Shown piece by piece: positions 1 to 9,477 of a DNA stretch of 64,000 nt. The translations under genes and the position numbers were made by a program. This DNA is from Aquibaculum arenosum (lineage in GTDB: Bacteria; Pseudomonadota; Alphaproteobacteria; Kiloniellales; DSM-21159), in contig NZ_JARHUD010000004.1 of the NCBI RefSeq assembly GCF_029222965.1, positions 248,001-312,000 of the forward strand, read 5' to 3'. Below the pieces are notes generated by a model that was given only the letters and a program-made list of their open reading frames with translations, was not told the origin of the DNA and did not search any database. Position 1 is the stretch's first letter, and every line of letters begins with the position of its first letter.

Positions 1-2454
1 CTTGCGCAGCTTGGACAGTGCGTCCTGCCCCGCGGCGACCACCAGATCGCAGCCGAGCAGCAGGCGGGCGCCGCCGGCAGAGATGCGCACGGCGTGCAGA
101 TCCTCCGGCCGCTTGCCGATGCGCAGGTGGCTGAGCACCGCGCCGCCCTTCTGCGCGAGGCCGGCCATGTCCAGGATCGAGCAGCCCTTGCCCTCGATGT
201 GGGCGGCCATGCCCAAAAGGGCGCCGATGGTCACCACGCCGGTGCCGCCCACGCCGGTCACCAGGATGCCGTAGGGCTCCTCCTCGACCGACGGCAGCGT
301 CGGCTCAGGCAGCACGGCCCAGGCCGGTGCCTTCTCGGCCGCCGGGGTCAGGGCCTCCGGCTTGCGCAGGCTGCCGCCCTCCACCGTCACGAAGGAGGGG
401 CAGAAGCCCTTCAGGCAGGAATAGTCCTTGTTGCAGGAGGACTGGTCGATGGCGCGCTTGGTGCCGAACTCGGTGTCCTTGGGCACGACGGAAACGCAGT
501 TGGACTGGACTGAGCAGTCGCCGCAGCCTTCGCAGACCAGGTCGTTGATGAAGACGCGCTTGGCCGGATCGGGGAAGGTGCCGCGCTTGCGCCGGCGACG
601 CTTCTCGGCGGCGCAGGTCTGGTCGTAGACGATGACGGTGACACCGGGGTACTCGCGCAGTTCCTTCTGGATGCGGTCCAGTTCGTCGCGATGCTCCACC
701 GTCACGCCCTGGCCCCAGTCCGTGCCCAGGGGATACTTGTCGGGCTCGTCCGAGACGACGTAGATGCGCTTCACGCCCTCGGCCGCCACCTGGCGCGCGA
801 TCATCACCGGGTTCAGCGGCCCGTCGTGCGGCTGCCCGCCGGTCATGGCCACGGCGTCGTTGTAGAGGATCTTGTAGGTGATGTTCACCCCGGCAGCCAC
901 CGCCTGGCGGATGGCCATCAGTCCGGAGTGGAAGTAGGTGCCGTCGCCCAGGTTGACGAAGACGTGCTTGGTGCTGCTGAAGGGCGCCTGGCCGACCCAG
1001 GGCACACCTTCACCGCCCATCTGCGTGAAGGTCGCGGTGTTCCGGTCCATCCACTGCGCCATGTAGTGGCAGCCGATGCCGGCCATGGCGCGGGAGCCTT
1101 CGGGCACCTTCGTCGAGGTGTTGTGCGGGCAGCCGGAGCAGAAGTGCGGGATGCGCTTCATCGGCGCCTGCTCGCCCTGCAGGAGAGTTTCCAGTTCCTG
1201 CAGGAAGGCGAAGCGAGCCTCGATCCGCTCATTGGTGATGCCGTGGCGCTTCAGAAGTGCGCCGATGGCCCGTCCGATCTGGGCCGGGTTCAATTCGGCA
1301 TAGGAGGGCAGCAACCAGGTATCGGGCTCGTCCGGCAGGTTGCGGTCGTGCTTGCCGATGATGCGCGGGCGGCGGTCGGCCTGCCAGTTGTAGAGTTGCT
1401 CCTTGACCTGGCTTTCGATGATCGGGCGCTTTTCCTCGACGATCAGCACCTCGTCCAGCCCTTCGCAGAAGTCACGCACGCCCTGCGGTTCCAGGGGCCA
1501 GCTCATGGCGACCTTGTAGATCGACAGGCCGATGTCCCGGGCCATCTCCTCGCTGATGCCCAGATCGTCCAGCGCCTGGCGCACGTCGAGATAGGACTTG
1601 CCGGCGGTGATGATGCCCACCTTCCGATTGGGGGAGTCGATCACCCGCTTGTCGAGACCGTTTGCGCGCGCAAAAGCGATGGCCGCCGGCAGCTTGAAGC
1701 GATGGTGACGCTCTTCCTGCGCCAGCATGTCCAGCGCGCCGCCCCAACGCAGATTGAGGCCGCCTTCCGGCATCTCGAAGTCCGGCAGGACCGGCTCGAG
1801 GCGGTGCGGATCGACGTAGCAGGAGGCAGTGGCATCCACCGTCTCGGTGACGGTCTTGAAGCCGATCCAGCAGCCGGAATAGCGGCTCATGGCCCAGCCG
1901 AAGAGGCCGAGGTCCAAGAACTCCTGGACGCCCGCCGGATTGAGCACCGGCACCATGGCGTCCATGAAGGCGTATTCGCACTGATGCGCCGTGGTGGAGG
2001 ACTTGGCGGCATGGTCGTCACCGGCCAGCAGCAGCACGCCGCCGTTCTGGGATGCGCCGGCGAAGTTGCCGTGGCGGAAGACGTCGCCGCTGCGGTCCAC
2101 GCCCGGGCCCTTCCCGTACCACATCGAATAGATGCCGTCGTAGAGACAGTCGCCGAAGAGATTGGCCTGCTGCGTGCCCCAGATGGCGGTGGCGGCCAGG
2201 TCCTCGTTCACACCCGGCTGAAAATGGATGTGGTTGTCCTTGAGGTACTTGCGGGCCTTCCAGAGCTGCTGGTCCAGCGCGCCCAGGGGCGAGCCGCGGT
2301 AACCGGAAATGAAACAGGCGGTGTTCAGTCCGGCCCGTTCGTCGCGCTGGCGCTGCATCATGGGCAGGCGCACCAGTGCCTGGGTGCCGGTCAGAAAGAT
2401 CCGACCGCTGTCCAGAGTGTACTTGTCGTCGAGCGAAACGGCTCCGTCAGGCAT
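1..2454 (-). CDS. Indolepyruvate ferredoxin oxidoreductase, fused long form (3' end beyond window)
   Basis: About 818 residues are present; the C-terminus lies outside the left edge. The family oxidatively decarboxylates aryl- or branched-chain 2-oxoacids to acyl-CoA with ferredoxin, in the cytoplasm. The N-terminus carries the pyruvate-oxidoreductase/TPP part (early motif GYRGSPLG). Around residues 635-665 there are ferredoxin-like cysteine groups (CEGCGDC, then SVQSNC, then CNKDYSCLKGFC) for 4Fe-4S clusters. The gamma-like domain begins near residue 720 (VTGVGGTGVVT). Fused alphaproteobacterial members are usually around 1150-1180 residues, so roughly 340 are missing. The start ATG at 2454 is the first codon of the conserved N-terminus. 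No neighbour shares its strand closely, so it is probably transcribed alone. Confidence 0.9.
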   Translation of the reverse strand, partial: MPDGAVSLDDKYTLDSGRIFLTGTQALVRLPMMQRQRDERAGLNTACFISGYRGSPLGALDQQLWKARKYLKDNHIHFQPGVNEDLAATAIWGTQQANLFGDCLYDGIYSMWYGKGPGVDRSGDVFRHGNFAGASQNGGVLLLAGDDHAAKSSTTAHQCEYAFMDAMVPVLNPAGVQEFLDLGLFGWAMSRYSGCWIGFKTVTETVDATASCYVDPHRLEPVLPDFEMPEGGLNLRWGGALDMLAQEERHHRFKLPAAIAFARANGLDKRVIDSPNRKVGIITAGKSYLDVRQALDDLGISEEMARDIGLSIYKVAMSWPLEPQGVRDFCEGLDEVLIVEEKRPIIESQVKEQLYNWQADRRPRIIGKHDRNLPDEPDTWLLPSYAELNPAQIGRAIGALLKRHGITNERIEARFAFLQELETLLQGEQAPMKRIPHFCSGCPHNTSTKVPEGSRAMAGIGCHYMAQWMDRNTATFTQMGGEGVPWVGQAPFSSTKHVFVNLGDGTYFHSGLMAIRQAVAAGVNITYKILYNDAVAMTGGQPHDGPLNPVMIARQVAAEGVKRIYVVSDEPDKYPLGTDWGQGVTVEHRDELDRIQKELREYPGVTVIVYDQTCAAEKRRRRKRGTFPDPAKRVFINDLVCEGCGDCSVQSNCVSVVPKDTEFGTKRAIDQSSCNKDYSCLKGFCPSFVTVEGGSLRKPEALTPAAEKAPAWAVLPEPTLPSVEEEPYGILVTGVGGTGVVTIGALLGMAAHIEGKGCSILDMAGLAQKGGAVLSHLRIGKRPEDLHAVRISAGGARLLLGCDLVVAAGQDALSKLRK

Positions 2455-2477
2455 GTCTGACCCTCATCTCCTGAACC

Positions 2478-2500
2478 GATCGCGGACTGGCTCCGCGATC
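2478..2500. promoter_or_regulatory. Perfect inverted repeat upstream of the indolepyruvate oxidoreductase gene
   Basis: Arms GATCGCGG and CCGCGATC are separated by 7 bases (ACTGGCT), 24 bases upstream of the ATG at 2454. It could be a leader hairpin or an operator, or the 3' end of something read from tyrS, which ends at 2731 and is transcribed toward it. No T-run follows on either strand, so an intrinsic terminator is not supported. Function unknown. Confidence 0.4.
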
Positions 2501-2730
2501 TTGGCATCAAGTGGCGGCCTTGCTCCGGACCGTTCTTCTTGGCGTACGTCCTGCAAAGATGGCATTGGCAGGAGCCAGAAAAAGGTAGAGCAAACTGACC
2601 TATCTGTCGAGTGGAACTGGGCTAAGTCACTGACAGACATAAATTAACTTAGCTTACGGAAGGTACGAACTGGATATTGCGTCCGAACCCCCTGCAACGC
2701 AATGCCCCGACATGCGCGCGGCGCGGCGGG

Positions 2731-3984
2731 TCAGTCGGGGCGGATCAGGACGTGCCGCTTGCGGCCGGCCGAAAGTTTGATCACCCCCTGCTGGGTGAGC
2801 TGCGCCAGACCGAGCACCGCGGACTCGTCGGCCAGGCGCTCGTCGTTGACCCTGGCGCCGCCGCCCTTGATCAGCCGGCGAGCCTCGCCATTGGAAGTGC
2901 TGAGGCCGGCCTCGCGGAAGAGCTCGTAGGCTGGGACGCCGTTTTCCAGTCGCTGGCGGGGCACCGCGATCGTCGGCAGCGCCTCGTCCAGGGCATGCTC
3001 CTCGAAGGTGCGCCGCGCGGTTTCCGCCGCCTGCTGTGCGGCTTCCGTGCCGCGGCAGAGGCTGGTGGCGGCGTCGGCCAGCACCTTTTTGGCCTCGTTG
3101 ATCTCCGCCCCTTCCAGACGTTCCAGGCGCTCGATCTCGGTTAGCGGCAGCTCGGTGAAGAGGCGCAGGAAGCGGCCGACATCCGCATCCTCGGTGTTGC
3201 GCCAGAACTGCCAGTAGTCGTAAGCCGACAGCCGTTCCTCGTTCAGCCAGACCGCGCCGGCGGCCGTCTTACCCATCTTCTGGCCGGAGGCGGTGGTGAG
3301 CAGCGGCGTGGTCAGGCCGAAGAGCTCGCGCTGGTCCACCCGGCGACCCAGCTCGACGCCGTTGACGATGTTGCCCCACTGGTCGGAGCCGCCCATCTGC
3401 AGCCGGCAGTCGTGGCGCCGCGCCAGTTCCAGGAAGTCGTAGGCCTGGAGGATCATGTAGTTGAACTCCAGGAAGGTCAGCGGCTGCTCGCGATCCAGGC
3501 GCAGCTTTACGGAATCGAAGCTCAGCATACGATTGACCGAAAAGTGGCGGCCGTAGTCGCGCAGGAAGTCGATGTAGTGCAATTGGTCGAGCCAGTCGGC
3601 GTTGTTGACCATCACCGCATCGCTGGGCCCATCGCCAAAGGTCAGGAACTGCGCGAAAACCCGCTTGATGCTGGTCATGTTGCGCCCGATTTCTTCGTTC
3701 GTCAGCAGCGGTCGGGATTCGTCGCGGAAGGAGGGATCGCCAACCCGCGAGGTGCCGCCGCCCATCAGCACAATAGGCTTGTGCCCATTCTGCTGCAGCA
3801 CGCGCAGCATCATGATCGAGAGCAGGTGGCCCACGTGCAGCGAGTCCGCCGTGCAGTCATAGCCCACATAGGCCGCTACCGGCTGCTTGAGCGCCAGGGC
3901 GTCCAGTGCCTCCATGTCGGTACACTGATGGATGTATCCGCGCGCCGCCATGGTGCGCAGGAAATCGGATGCGGGGCTTGTCAT
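2731..3984 (-). CDS. tyrS: Tyrosyl-tRNA synthetase
   Basis: Class I aminoacyl-tRNA synthetase of 417 residues that charges tRNA-Tyr in the cytoplasm; the length is normal for the bacterial TyrS group. The Rossmann catalytic domain carries the HIGH-type motif as HVGH near residue 52, the tyrosine-pocket stretch [10 protein letters not shown] in mid-protein, and the KMSKS loop as KMGKT. The last 60 or so residues form an S4 RNA-binding domain ([12 protein letters not shown]). The ATG at 3984 gives the usual short N-terminal extension before the first helix. It stands alone on the minus strand between two unrelated genes. Confidence 0.97.
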   Translation of the reverse strand: MTSPASDFLRTMAARGYIHQCTDMEALDALALKQPVAAYVGYDCTADSLHVGHLLSIMMLRVLQQNGHKPIVLMGGGTSRVGDPSFRDESRPLLTNEEIGRNMTSIKRVFAQFLTFGDGPSDAVMVNNADWLDQLHYIDFLRDYGRHFSVNRMLSFDSVKLRLDREQPLTFLEFNYMILQAYDFLELARRHDCRLQMGGSDQWGNIVNGVELGRRVDQRELFGLTTPLLTTASGQKMGKTAAGAVWLNEERLSAYDYWQFWRNTEDADVGRFLRLFTELPLTEIERLERLEGAEINEAKKVLADAATSLCRGTEAAQQAAETARRTFEEHALDEALPTIAVPRQRLENGVPAYELFREAGLSTSNGEARRLIKGGGARVNDERLADESAVLGLAQLTQQGVIKLSAGRKRHVLIRPD

Positions 3985-4070
3985 GGGACCACTCGTGCAG
4001 TGCGTCTGCTGTCTTGGAAGAGGGCAGAGTTAGCACGCGCTGCCGGAAGGCTCAACGCGCCTCAGGCCGC

Positions 4071-5273
4071 TCAGCGCTCGGGCAGGCGCGGTGGCTGGTC
4101 GGGCGCCAGAATGCGGCCCAGGCGGACCGCCAGGCGATTGCTGGTCCGCAGGTCCGGCGATGTCTCGGGGCCGGCAGTGGCGGTGACGGCAAAGCCGATG
4201 TCCTGGTCCGGGAGATGAGCGGCAACCGCCGAGAAGCCGGCAAAAGCCGGCGTCTGGATCAGCCAGCCATCGCTGACCAGCAGGCCGAACGCGTAGTAAA
4301 TATCCTCGTCGAAGGGCCCGTAGCCGGCGGTGGTCGGGGCTAGAAGTTGCTCTTGGGATTCGGCTGAGAGCAACTCGCCGGGCCCGATGGCGGCAAAGGA
4401 GGCCATCGCGTCCTCCACCGTGGTGGTCATGATCGCCCCCTGGGCCAGAGTCCAGGAGGGGTTCCAGTAGGTGGAGTCCTCATAGAGACCGCGCTCGCTG
4501 GTGAAGGCGTGCAGCACTGGCTCCTGCATGCGGGCGGTGGCACCGCTGTGCGTGTCGGTGAGGCCGAGCGGCGCCAGAATCCGCTCCTGTAGCAGCTCCG
4601 CCAGTGGCTGCTCGGCCGCGGCTTCCAGCACCCGGCCCAGCAGGATGTAGTTGGTGTGGGCATAGGCGAAGCAACTGCCGGGGGCGCAGACCAGCGGCTC
4701 GGCGAAGGCGATGGCGAGCAACTCGTCTTCGCGCCACTGGCGGAAAACATCGTCGTAGAAGGGGAAGAGCGGCACGTAGTCGGCGTAGCCCGCGGTGCCA
4801 TCCGCCAGCATCCGCACGGTCATGCCTTCGGCCATGGGCAGATCGGGAAGCCACTGCGAAAGCGGATCATCCAGGGACAGCAGTCCCTCCTCCTGCAGCT
4901 GCAGGGCCAGCACGCCCATGTAGGCAATCGCGATCGCGCCGTTGCGAAAACGCATGTCCGCGGTGGCGGGGACCGCGGTCATCGTTTTGCCCCAGGCATG
5001 GGTGAGAACCGGCTTGCCCGCAACCTCCACCGCCAGAAGGACGGCCTTCAAGCCGTCCTCCTCAATGGCGTCCTGAACAGCCGCGGCCAGATCCTCGGCC
5101 ACCTCGGCGACAGCAACGCAGGCGCCGCGGAGCGGGACGGCATTGGCGTCGCAGTCGGCAGACTGGGCGCTTTGTCCGAAACCCGCGGCGAGGGAGATGG
5201 CGAGGCAGAAGGTGCTTGTCATCAGGGCGCGCCCGAGACCGCTGTCGACTTTCCCCGTGCGATGGAGCCCCAT
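4071..5273 (-). CDS. Secreted beta-lactamase-fold protein lacking the SxxK catalytic pair
   Basis: Resembles the class C beta-lactamase / serine hydrolase family over about 400 residues. The ATG at 5273 is chosen because it is followed by a good Sec signal peptide (hydrophobic run TFCLAISLAAGFG). Where active family members have F-R-x-G-S-x-x-K, this protein reads FRNGAIAIAY, so the nucleophile Ser and general-base Lys are replaced by Ala and Ile. The second motif Tyr is kept (CFAYAHTNY). The third motif, usually H/K-x-G, reads QTPAFAGFS. The reading frame is intact with normal codon use, which argues for a conserved non-catalytic (ligand- or peptidoglycan-binding) protein rather than a dead gene. 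No operon partner is seen; the divergent neighbour is an MFS transporter. Confidence 0.8.
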   Translation of the reverse strand: MGLHRTGKVDSGLGRALMTSTFCLAISLAAGFGQSAQSADCDANAVPLRGACVAVAEVAEDLAAAVQDAIEEDGLKAVLLAVEVAGKPVLTHAWGKTMTAVPATADMRFRNGAIAIAYMGVLALQLQEEGLLSLDDPLSQWLPDLPMAEGMTVRMLADGTAGYADYVPLFPFYDDVFRQWREDELLAIAFAEPLVCAPGSCFAYAHTNYILLGRVLEAAAEQPLAELLQERILAPLGLTDTHSGATARMQEPVLHAFTSERGLYEDSTYWNPSWTLAQGAIMTTTVEDAMASFAAIGPGELLSAESQEQLLAPTTAGYGPFDEDIYYAFGLLVSDGWLIQTPAFAGFSAVAAHLPDQDIGFAVTATAGPETSPDLRTSNRLAVRLGRILAPDQPPRLPER

Positions 5274-5401
5274 TGTCTTTCCCCCGGTTTGCGGCAGCGC
5301 CACCGCATCCGGTAATGCTATAGCGTGCCGCATAGCGGACCAAACGCTTTCCCGTTTGCCCCGCGATTTGCGAGCGGCGACCATGAGGACGAGGTAGTTG
5401 C

Positions 5402-6745
5402 ATGAGCACGACGCTGGGACCTGCCGCCAGCACGCTAAGCGAACGGCTCTACGGCGCCCTTACCGGCGACGGGCCGGAGGAGCGGGCCTGCAGTGCGATT
5501 CCCGACTCTGCCTGTACCGCCCTGCCGGGCAACTATCTGCTGAACCTCGGCAATGGAGCCTGCACCAAGCTCGCTGAACAGCTTGCCAGCCCGGGTCTGA
5601 CGCTGCCGTGGATGATGGCGGCCATCGGCGTGCCGGCATCGTTGGTCGCCTTCCTTTCGCCGATCAAGCAGGTGGGTTCGCTGCTGCCGCAAATGGCCGT
5701 GGCAGCGCGGATCCGCGGCATGGCCAGGCGCAAGTGGGTCTGGAGCGCCGCCGGCAGCTTTCAGGCCGTGACCTTGCTGCTCATCCTGCCCGCCGCTGCT
5801 TTTCTGCCGCCTCTGGCGGCGGGCATCACCATCCTGGCGCTCTTCACGCTCTTCAGCATCGCCAGCGGCGCCGGATCGGTCGCCTTCCAGGATGTAACCG
5901 GCAAGACCATTCCCAAGGGCCGTCGCGGCCGCCTGCTGTCGCACCGCGCGGCCGTCGGCGGCGGATTGACGCTGCTCGCCGGCCTGGGCCTGCGCTTCTG
6001 GCTGGGAGAGGACGCGGGTGTCACGCCCTACCTCTGGCTGGTGCTGGTGGCGGCGCTGCTCTGGGCGCTGGCGTCCCTGCTCTTCGCCCGCATCGAGGAG
6101 GAACCCGGCGCCAGCGAGGGCGGCCGCAACATGCTGGCCGAGGTGCGGCAGGGTTTCGGGCTGGTCAAACAGCAGAGTGGCTTTCGCCGCTATCTCTGGG
6201 CCCGGGCGGCGCTGACTTCGGTGGAGGTGGCCATGCCGCTCTTCGTGTTGCATGCGCACGGGCTGGTGGAGGGCGCGACGGCCCTGGGCGTCTTCATCGT
6301 CGCCGTGGGCCTGGCCAACGTTCTCTCCAGTCCGATCTGGGGCAAGCTGTCGGACCAGACGGCGCGCAGCGTGATGATGCAGGCGGGGTTGCTGGGCGCC
6401 GCCGCGGCTGCTTTGGCCCTGGCGATCGGGTTCTTTGCCGGCGAAGGCATCCCGGCGCTGGCCTACGCGCCGGCCTTCCTGCTGCTTGGCATCGCCGAAG
6501 CCGGCGCCCGGGTGGGCCGCAAGACCTATCTGGTGGATGCCGCACCCACCGAGGAGCGCCCGCTCTATGTCGCCTTCTCCAACTCGCTCATAGGCTTGGT
6601 GGCGCTGTCGCTCGGGGGGCTGGGCATCGTGGCTCAGTTTGCCGGCGCGCCAGTGGCCTTACTGATCTTTCTGCTGTTGGCGCTGGCGGCGGCATGGCTT
6701 TCAGCGGCCATGCCCGAGGCGAACCGGATGGTGGAGGCAGGCTGA
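5402..6745 (+). CDS. MFS transporter
   Basis: Membrane protein of 447 residues with about 12 hydrophobic segments separated by short basic loops, typical of the major facilitator superfamily. The cytoplasmic loop sequence RIRGMARRKWVW after the first helices and the charged central loop (RIEEEPGASEGG) fit the two six-helix bundles. A long soluble N-terminal stretch of about 70 residues precedes the first clear helix. The stop overlaps the anmK start (TGATG at 6743-6747), so the two are translationally coupled. A role in uptake of anhydro-muropeptides or sugars is a tempting inference from that coupling, but the substrate is not shown by the sequence. Confidence 0.85.
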   Translation: MSTTLGPAASTLSERLYGALTGDGPEERACSAIPDSACTALPGNYLLNLGNGACTKLAEQLASPGLTLPWMMAAIGVPASLVAFLSPIKQVGSLLPQMAVAARIRGMARRKWVWSAAGSFQAVTLLLILPAAAFLPPLAAGITILALFTLFSIASGAGSVAFQDVTGKTIPKGRRGRLLSHRAAVGGGLTLLAGLGLRFWLGEDAGVTPYLWLVLVAALLWALASLLFARIEEEPGASEGGRNMLAEVRQGFGLVKQQSGFRRYLWARAALTSVEVAMPLFVLHAHGLVEGATALGVFIVAVGLANVLSSPIWGKLSDQTARSVMMQAGLLGAAAAALALAIGFFAGEGIPALAYAPAFLLLGIAEAGARVGRKTYLVDAAPTEERPLYVAFSNSLIGLVALSLGGLGIVAQFAGAPVALLIFLLLALAAAWLSAAMPEANRMVEAG

Positions 6746-7815
6746 TGGCGCTCTATCTCGGCCTGATGAGCGGCACGTCGCTTGACGGGATCGACGCCGC
6801 GCTGCTGGAGACCGACGGGGCACAGCAGGTGAACCCCGGCGCCTCTCACAGCGTGCCCTATGACCCTGCATTTCGCGAGAGGCTGCGCGCCTTGCTGGGC
6901 GGCCGGCAGCCGGTGGCGGAAGTGGAGCAGGAACTGACCCATCGCCATGCCGAGGCGGTGGGAGGGCTGCTGGCGCTGGCCGGTATTGCGGCCGCTGAGG
7001 TGACGGCGCTGGGCTTTCACGGCCAGACCATCCTGCACGAGCCAGACGAGCGACGGACTTGGCAGATTGGGGATGGCGAGCTGTTGGCTCGCTTGACGGG
7101 CATTCCCGTGGTCTGTGACTTCCGCTCCGCCGACGTGGCGGCCGGGGGACAGGGCGCGCCCTTGGCACCGCTTTATCACGCAGCGCGCCTCGGCCCGCTG
7201 CCCCGTCCGGCAGCGGTGCTCAATCTGGGCGGTGTGGGCAATGTCACCTGGATTGGTGAGGAGGCCGAGGCCCTGCTGGCGTTCGACACCGGGCCCGGCA
7301 ATGCCCTGCTGGATGACTGGGCGCGCCGCCGTGCAGGGCAGCCCTGCGATCTCGACGGCGCCCTGGCCGCCGCAGGAAGGGTGGATCGACAAGCCCTGGC
7401 CAGCCTGTTGAACCACCCCTACTTCGACACAAGGCCGCCGAAATCCCTGGACCGGGACGCATTCGATCCCACGCCGGTCGAAAAACTCTCGAGCGAGGAC
7501 GGGGCGGCCACCCTGGCGGCCTTCACGGTGGAGAGTGTCGTGCGGGCCCTCGATCACTTTCCAGCCCCGCCGCGGCGCTGGTTGGTCACCGGTGGTGGGC
7601 GGCGCAACCCTGTCCTTATGCGCTGGCTGGCTGAGCGTTTGGGGGCGGCGGTGGAGCCGGTCGAGGCGTTGGGCTGGAACGGCGATGCCCTGGAAGCAGA
7701 GGCTTTCGCCTACCTGGCAGCGCGCAGCCTCGCCGGCCTTCCCCTGTCGCTGCCGGGCACCACCGGCGTGCCGAGCCCCACGACCGGCGGCCGCATTTAT
7801 CGGCCTCCGGTGTAG
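6745..7815 (+). CDS. anmK: Anhydro-N-acetylmuramic acid kinase
   Basis: Recycles cell-wall sugar: it phosphorylates 1,6-anhydro-MurNAc to MurNAc-6-phosphate with ring opening, in the cytoplasm. The 356-residue product starts with the family signature GLMSGTSLDGIDAAL, has FDTGPGNALLDDW in the middle and VTGGGRRNPVLM near the C-terminus, all features of the ASKHA-type AnmK fold. The length matches the family (about 365). The ATG overlaps the stop of the upstream MFS gene by one base, so expression is coupled. In many alphaproteobacteria anmK lies beside tyrS, as it nearly does here. Confidence 0.95.
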   Translation: MALYLGLMSGTSLDGIDAALLETDGAQQVNPGASHSVPYDPAFRERLRALLGGRQPVAEVEQELTHRHAEAVGGLLALAGIAAAEVTALGFHGQTILHEPDERRTWQIGDGELLARLTGIPVVCDFRSADVAAGGQGAPLAPLYHAARLGPLPRPAAVLNLGGVGNVTWIGEEAEALLAFDTGPGNALLDDWARRRAGQPCDLDGALAAAGRVDRQALASLLNHPYFDTRPPKSLDRDAFDPTPVEKLSSEDGAATLAAFTVESVVRALDHFPAPPRRWLVTGGGRRNPVLMRWLAERLGAAVEPVEALGWNGDALEAEAFAYLAARSLAGLPLSLPGTTGVPSPTTGGRIYRPPV

Positions 7816-7833
7816 GGTTCAGTTCCGGTCAAT

Positions 7834-8505
7834 TCAGGTTTCTGCAGCCTTGCTCGCGGCGGCCTGCTCGGCGAGGCCGCGCTTGATGTAGTCCTCGGCG
7901 GTCTTTTCCATCTGCTCCAGATAGCCCTGGAAGAAGTGGTTGGCGCCCTGAATCGTCTGGTAGTCAATGGTGATGTCGCGCTGGTGCGACAGCTTCTCGA
8001 CCAGCTTTTTTGAGGCGGCTTCCGGCACGATCTCATCCGCCGTGCCCTGGATCACCAATCCCGAGGAGGGGCAGGGGGCCAGGAAGCTGAAGTCGTAGAG
8101 ATTGGCCGGCGGCGCAACGGAAATGAAGGCTGCGATCTCCGGCCGGCGCATCAGCAACTGCATGCCGATCCAGGCCCCGAAGGAAAAGCCGCCGACCCAG
8201 CAGGCCGAGGCATTGGGGTTGTACATCTGCAGCCAGTCGAGCGCCGAGGCCGCATCGGCCAGTTCGCCTTCGCCCCGGTCGTAGTTGCCCTGGCTGCGCC
8301 CGACGCTGCGGAAATTGAAGCGCAGCACGGAGAAGCCTTGACGCACGAAGGCGTGGAACAGGCTGTAGACGATCTTGTTGTTCATGGTCCCGCCGTGCTG
8401 CGGGTGCGGATGCAGCACCAGCGCGATCGGCGCCGTGGAATCGGCCGCATGATGGTAGCGACCCTCGAGCCGGCCCGCCGGCCCGTTAAACATCACCTCT
8501 GGCAT
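7834..8505 (-). CDS. Alpha/beta hydrolase
   Basis: Cytoplasmic alpha/beta-fold hydrolase of about 223 residues from the preferred ATG at 8505; an upstream in-frame ATG at 8592 would add 29 poorly conserved residues. The oxyanion region reads LHPHPQHGGTMNN, the nucleophile elbow is GGFSFG, the acid is probably the Asp in GTADEIVP, and the catalytic His lies in GANHFFQG. This group, in which the loop HPHPxxGG is characteristic, is widespread in alphaproteobacteria and mostly uncharacterised; many are annotated as dienelactone-hydrolase-like. It converges on anmK with 18 bases between the stops. Substrate unknown. Confidence 0.85.
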   Translation of the reverse strand: MPEVMFNGPAGRLEGRYHHAADSTAPIALVLHPHPQHGGTMNNKIVYSLFHAFVRQGFSVLRFNFRSVGRSQGNYDRGEGELADAASALDWLQMYNPNASACWVGGFSFGAWIGMQLLMRRPEIAAFISVAPPANLYDFSFLAPCPSSGLVIQGTADEIVPEAASKKLVEKLSHQRDITIDYQTIQGANHFFQGYLEQMEKTAEDYIKRGLAEQAAASKAAET

Positions 8506-8603
8506 TCCTTGCGACTCACCTTCGTCTTGCTCGCCCCGGCAATCTGGCGCGAAGGCAGGCTGTTTCCGTACGTCCGGGCTGTGCTTCCGCACCAGGTCAA
8601 AAG

Positions 8604-8632
8604 TTGACCAATTTACTCAGGAAGCCTATATG
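8604..8632 (+). promoter_or_regulatory. Sigma-70-type promoter for cysE
   Basis: TTGACC (8604-8609) and TATATG (8627-8632) are separated by exactly 17 bases and lie 51 bases before the cysE ATG. The match is good for a vegetative promoter. The spacer holds the AT-rich stretch AATTTACTCAGG. Because an Rrf2/IscR-like regulator is encoded in the same cluster, this could overlap its binding site, but that is inference. Confidence 0.5.
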
Positions 8633-8682
8633 CCAGGTCGGAGAGCCCCCAGGGGCCGCGACAGTAGCCGACAGGTCGAGCC

Positions 8683-9450
8683 ATGTTCAAGACACTCCGC
8701 GCCGAGATCGAGGCCATCATGGCCCGCGATCCGGCCGCTCGTTCCGGGCTAGAGGTGGTGCTCTGCTACCCCGGTTTCCAGGCGATGATCTTCTATCGTC
8801 TGGCGCACGCGTGCTGGCGCCGCCGCTTCTACCTGCTCGGACGTTTCATTTCCCAGCTGGGTCGCTGGCTGACGGGAATAGAGATTCACCCCGGCGCACG
8901 TATCGGCAAGCGCTTCTTCATCGACCACGGCATGGGAGTCGTGATCGGTGAGACCGCCGAAGTGGGAGACGATGTCACCCTCTATCACGACGTCACCCTC
9001 GGCGGCGTGGCGCCCTCGGTGGACAGCGACTCCCAGCGCCAGCAGAAGCGCCATCCCACCCTGGAAGACCGGGTGATCGTGGGCTCCGGCGCACAGATCC
9101 TCGGCCCCATCACAGTGGGGCGCTGCGCCCGGGTCGGCGCCAACGCCGTGGTCACCAAGCCGGTGGAGGAGGGCGTCACCGTTGTGGGCATTCCCGCCCG
9201 ACCGGTGCAGCAGCCGGTGCGGCCGAGCGACGAGCGCTTCGTCGCCTACGGTACGCCGACCGGCGACATTCCCGACCCCATTGCCAGGGCGCTCGACGGC
9301 CTGCTGGACGAGGTGCAGCACCTGCGCGCCCGGGTCGCTGAGCTGGAACGTGAAGGCACAGGGGCAACATCCCTTGACCCTGGGCCGGAATCGGAGCGCG
9401 GGGAGTCGCAGCCGCGACCCTCGCACAATGGGCGCAATGGCAGCTGTTGA
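8683..9450 (+). CDS. cysE: Serine O-acetyltransferase
   Basis: Transfers acetyl from acetyl-CoA to serine to make O-acetylserine, the acceptor for sulfide in cysteine synthesis. The product has 255 residues. A short helical N-terminus (about 1-75) is followed by left-handed beta-helix hexapeptide repeats (about 75-180), with the catalytic segments [11 protein letters not shown] and LYHDVTLGG. The short N-terminus places it in the EpsC/SrpH-like type rather than the long enterobacterial CysE. The C-terminal 70 residues form a coiled-coil-like, polar tail ending in NGSC. It heads a co-directional cluster with an IscR-like regulator and a cysteine desulfurase, linking cysteine supply to Fe-S assembly. 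Confidence 0.93.
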   Translation: MFKTLRAEIEAIMARDPAARSGLEVVLCYPGFQAMIFYRLAHACWRRRFYLLGRFISQLGRWLTGIEIHPGARIGKRFFIDHGMGVVIGETAEVGDDVTLYHDVTLGGVAPSVDSDSQRQQKRHPTLEDRVIVGSGAQILGPITVGRCARVGANAVVTKPVEEGVTVVGIPARPVQQPVRPSDERFVAYGTPTGDIPDPIARALDGLLDEVQHLRARVAELEREGTGATSLDPGPESERGESQPRPSHNGRNGSC

Positions 9451-9477
9451 GCGGCCTGCAGCCCTGGGAGTAGGACG

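Noticed and set aside
691-2460. 589-residue open frame on the plus strand
   Set aside because: Shadow of the indolepyruvate oxidoreductase gene on the opposite strand; His/Gly/Val-rich composition and no protein family resemblance.
5608-7815. 735-residue frame suggesting an N-terminal fusion to AnmK
   Set aside because: The upstream half is an out-of-frame reading of the MFS gene; AnmK starts at the coupled ATG at 6745.
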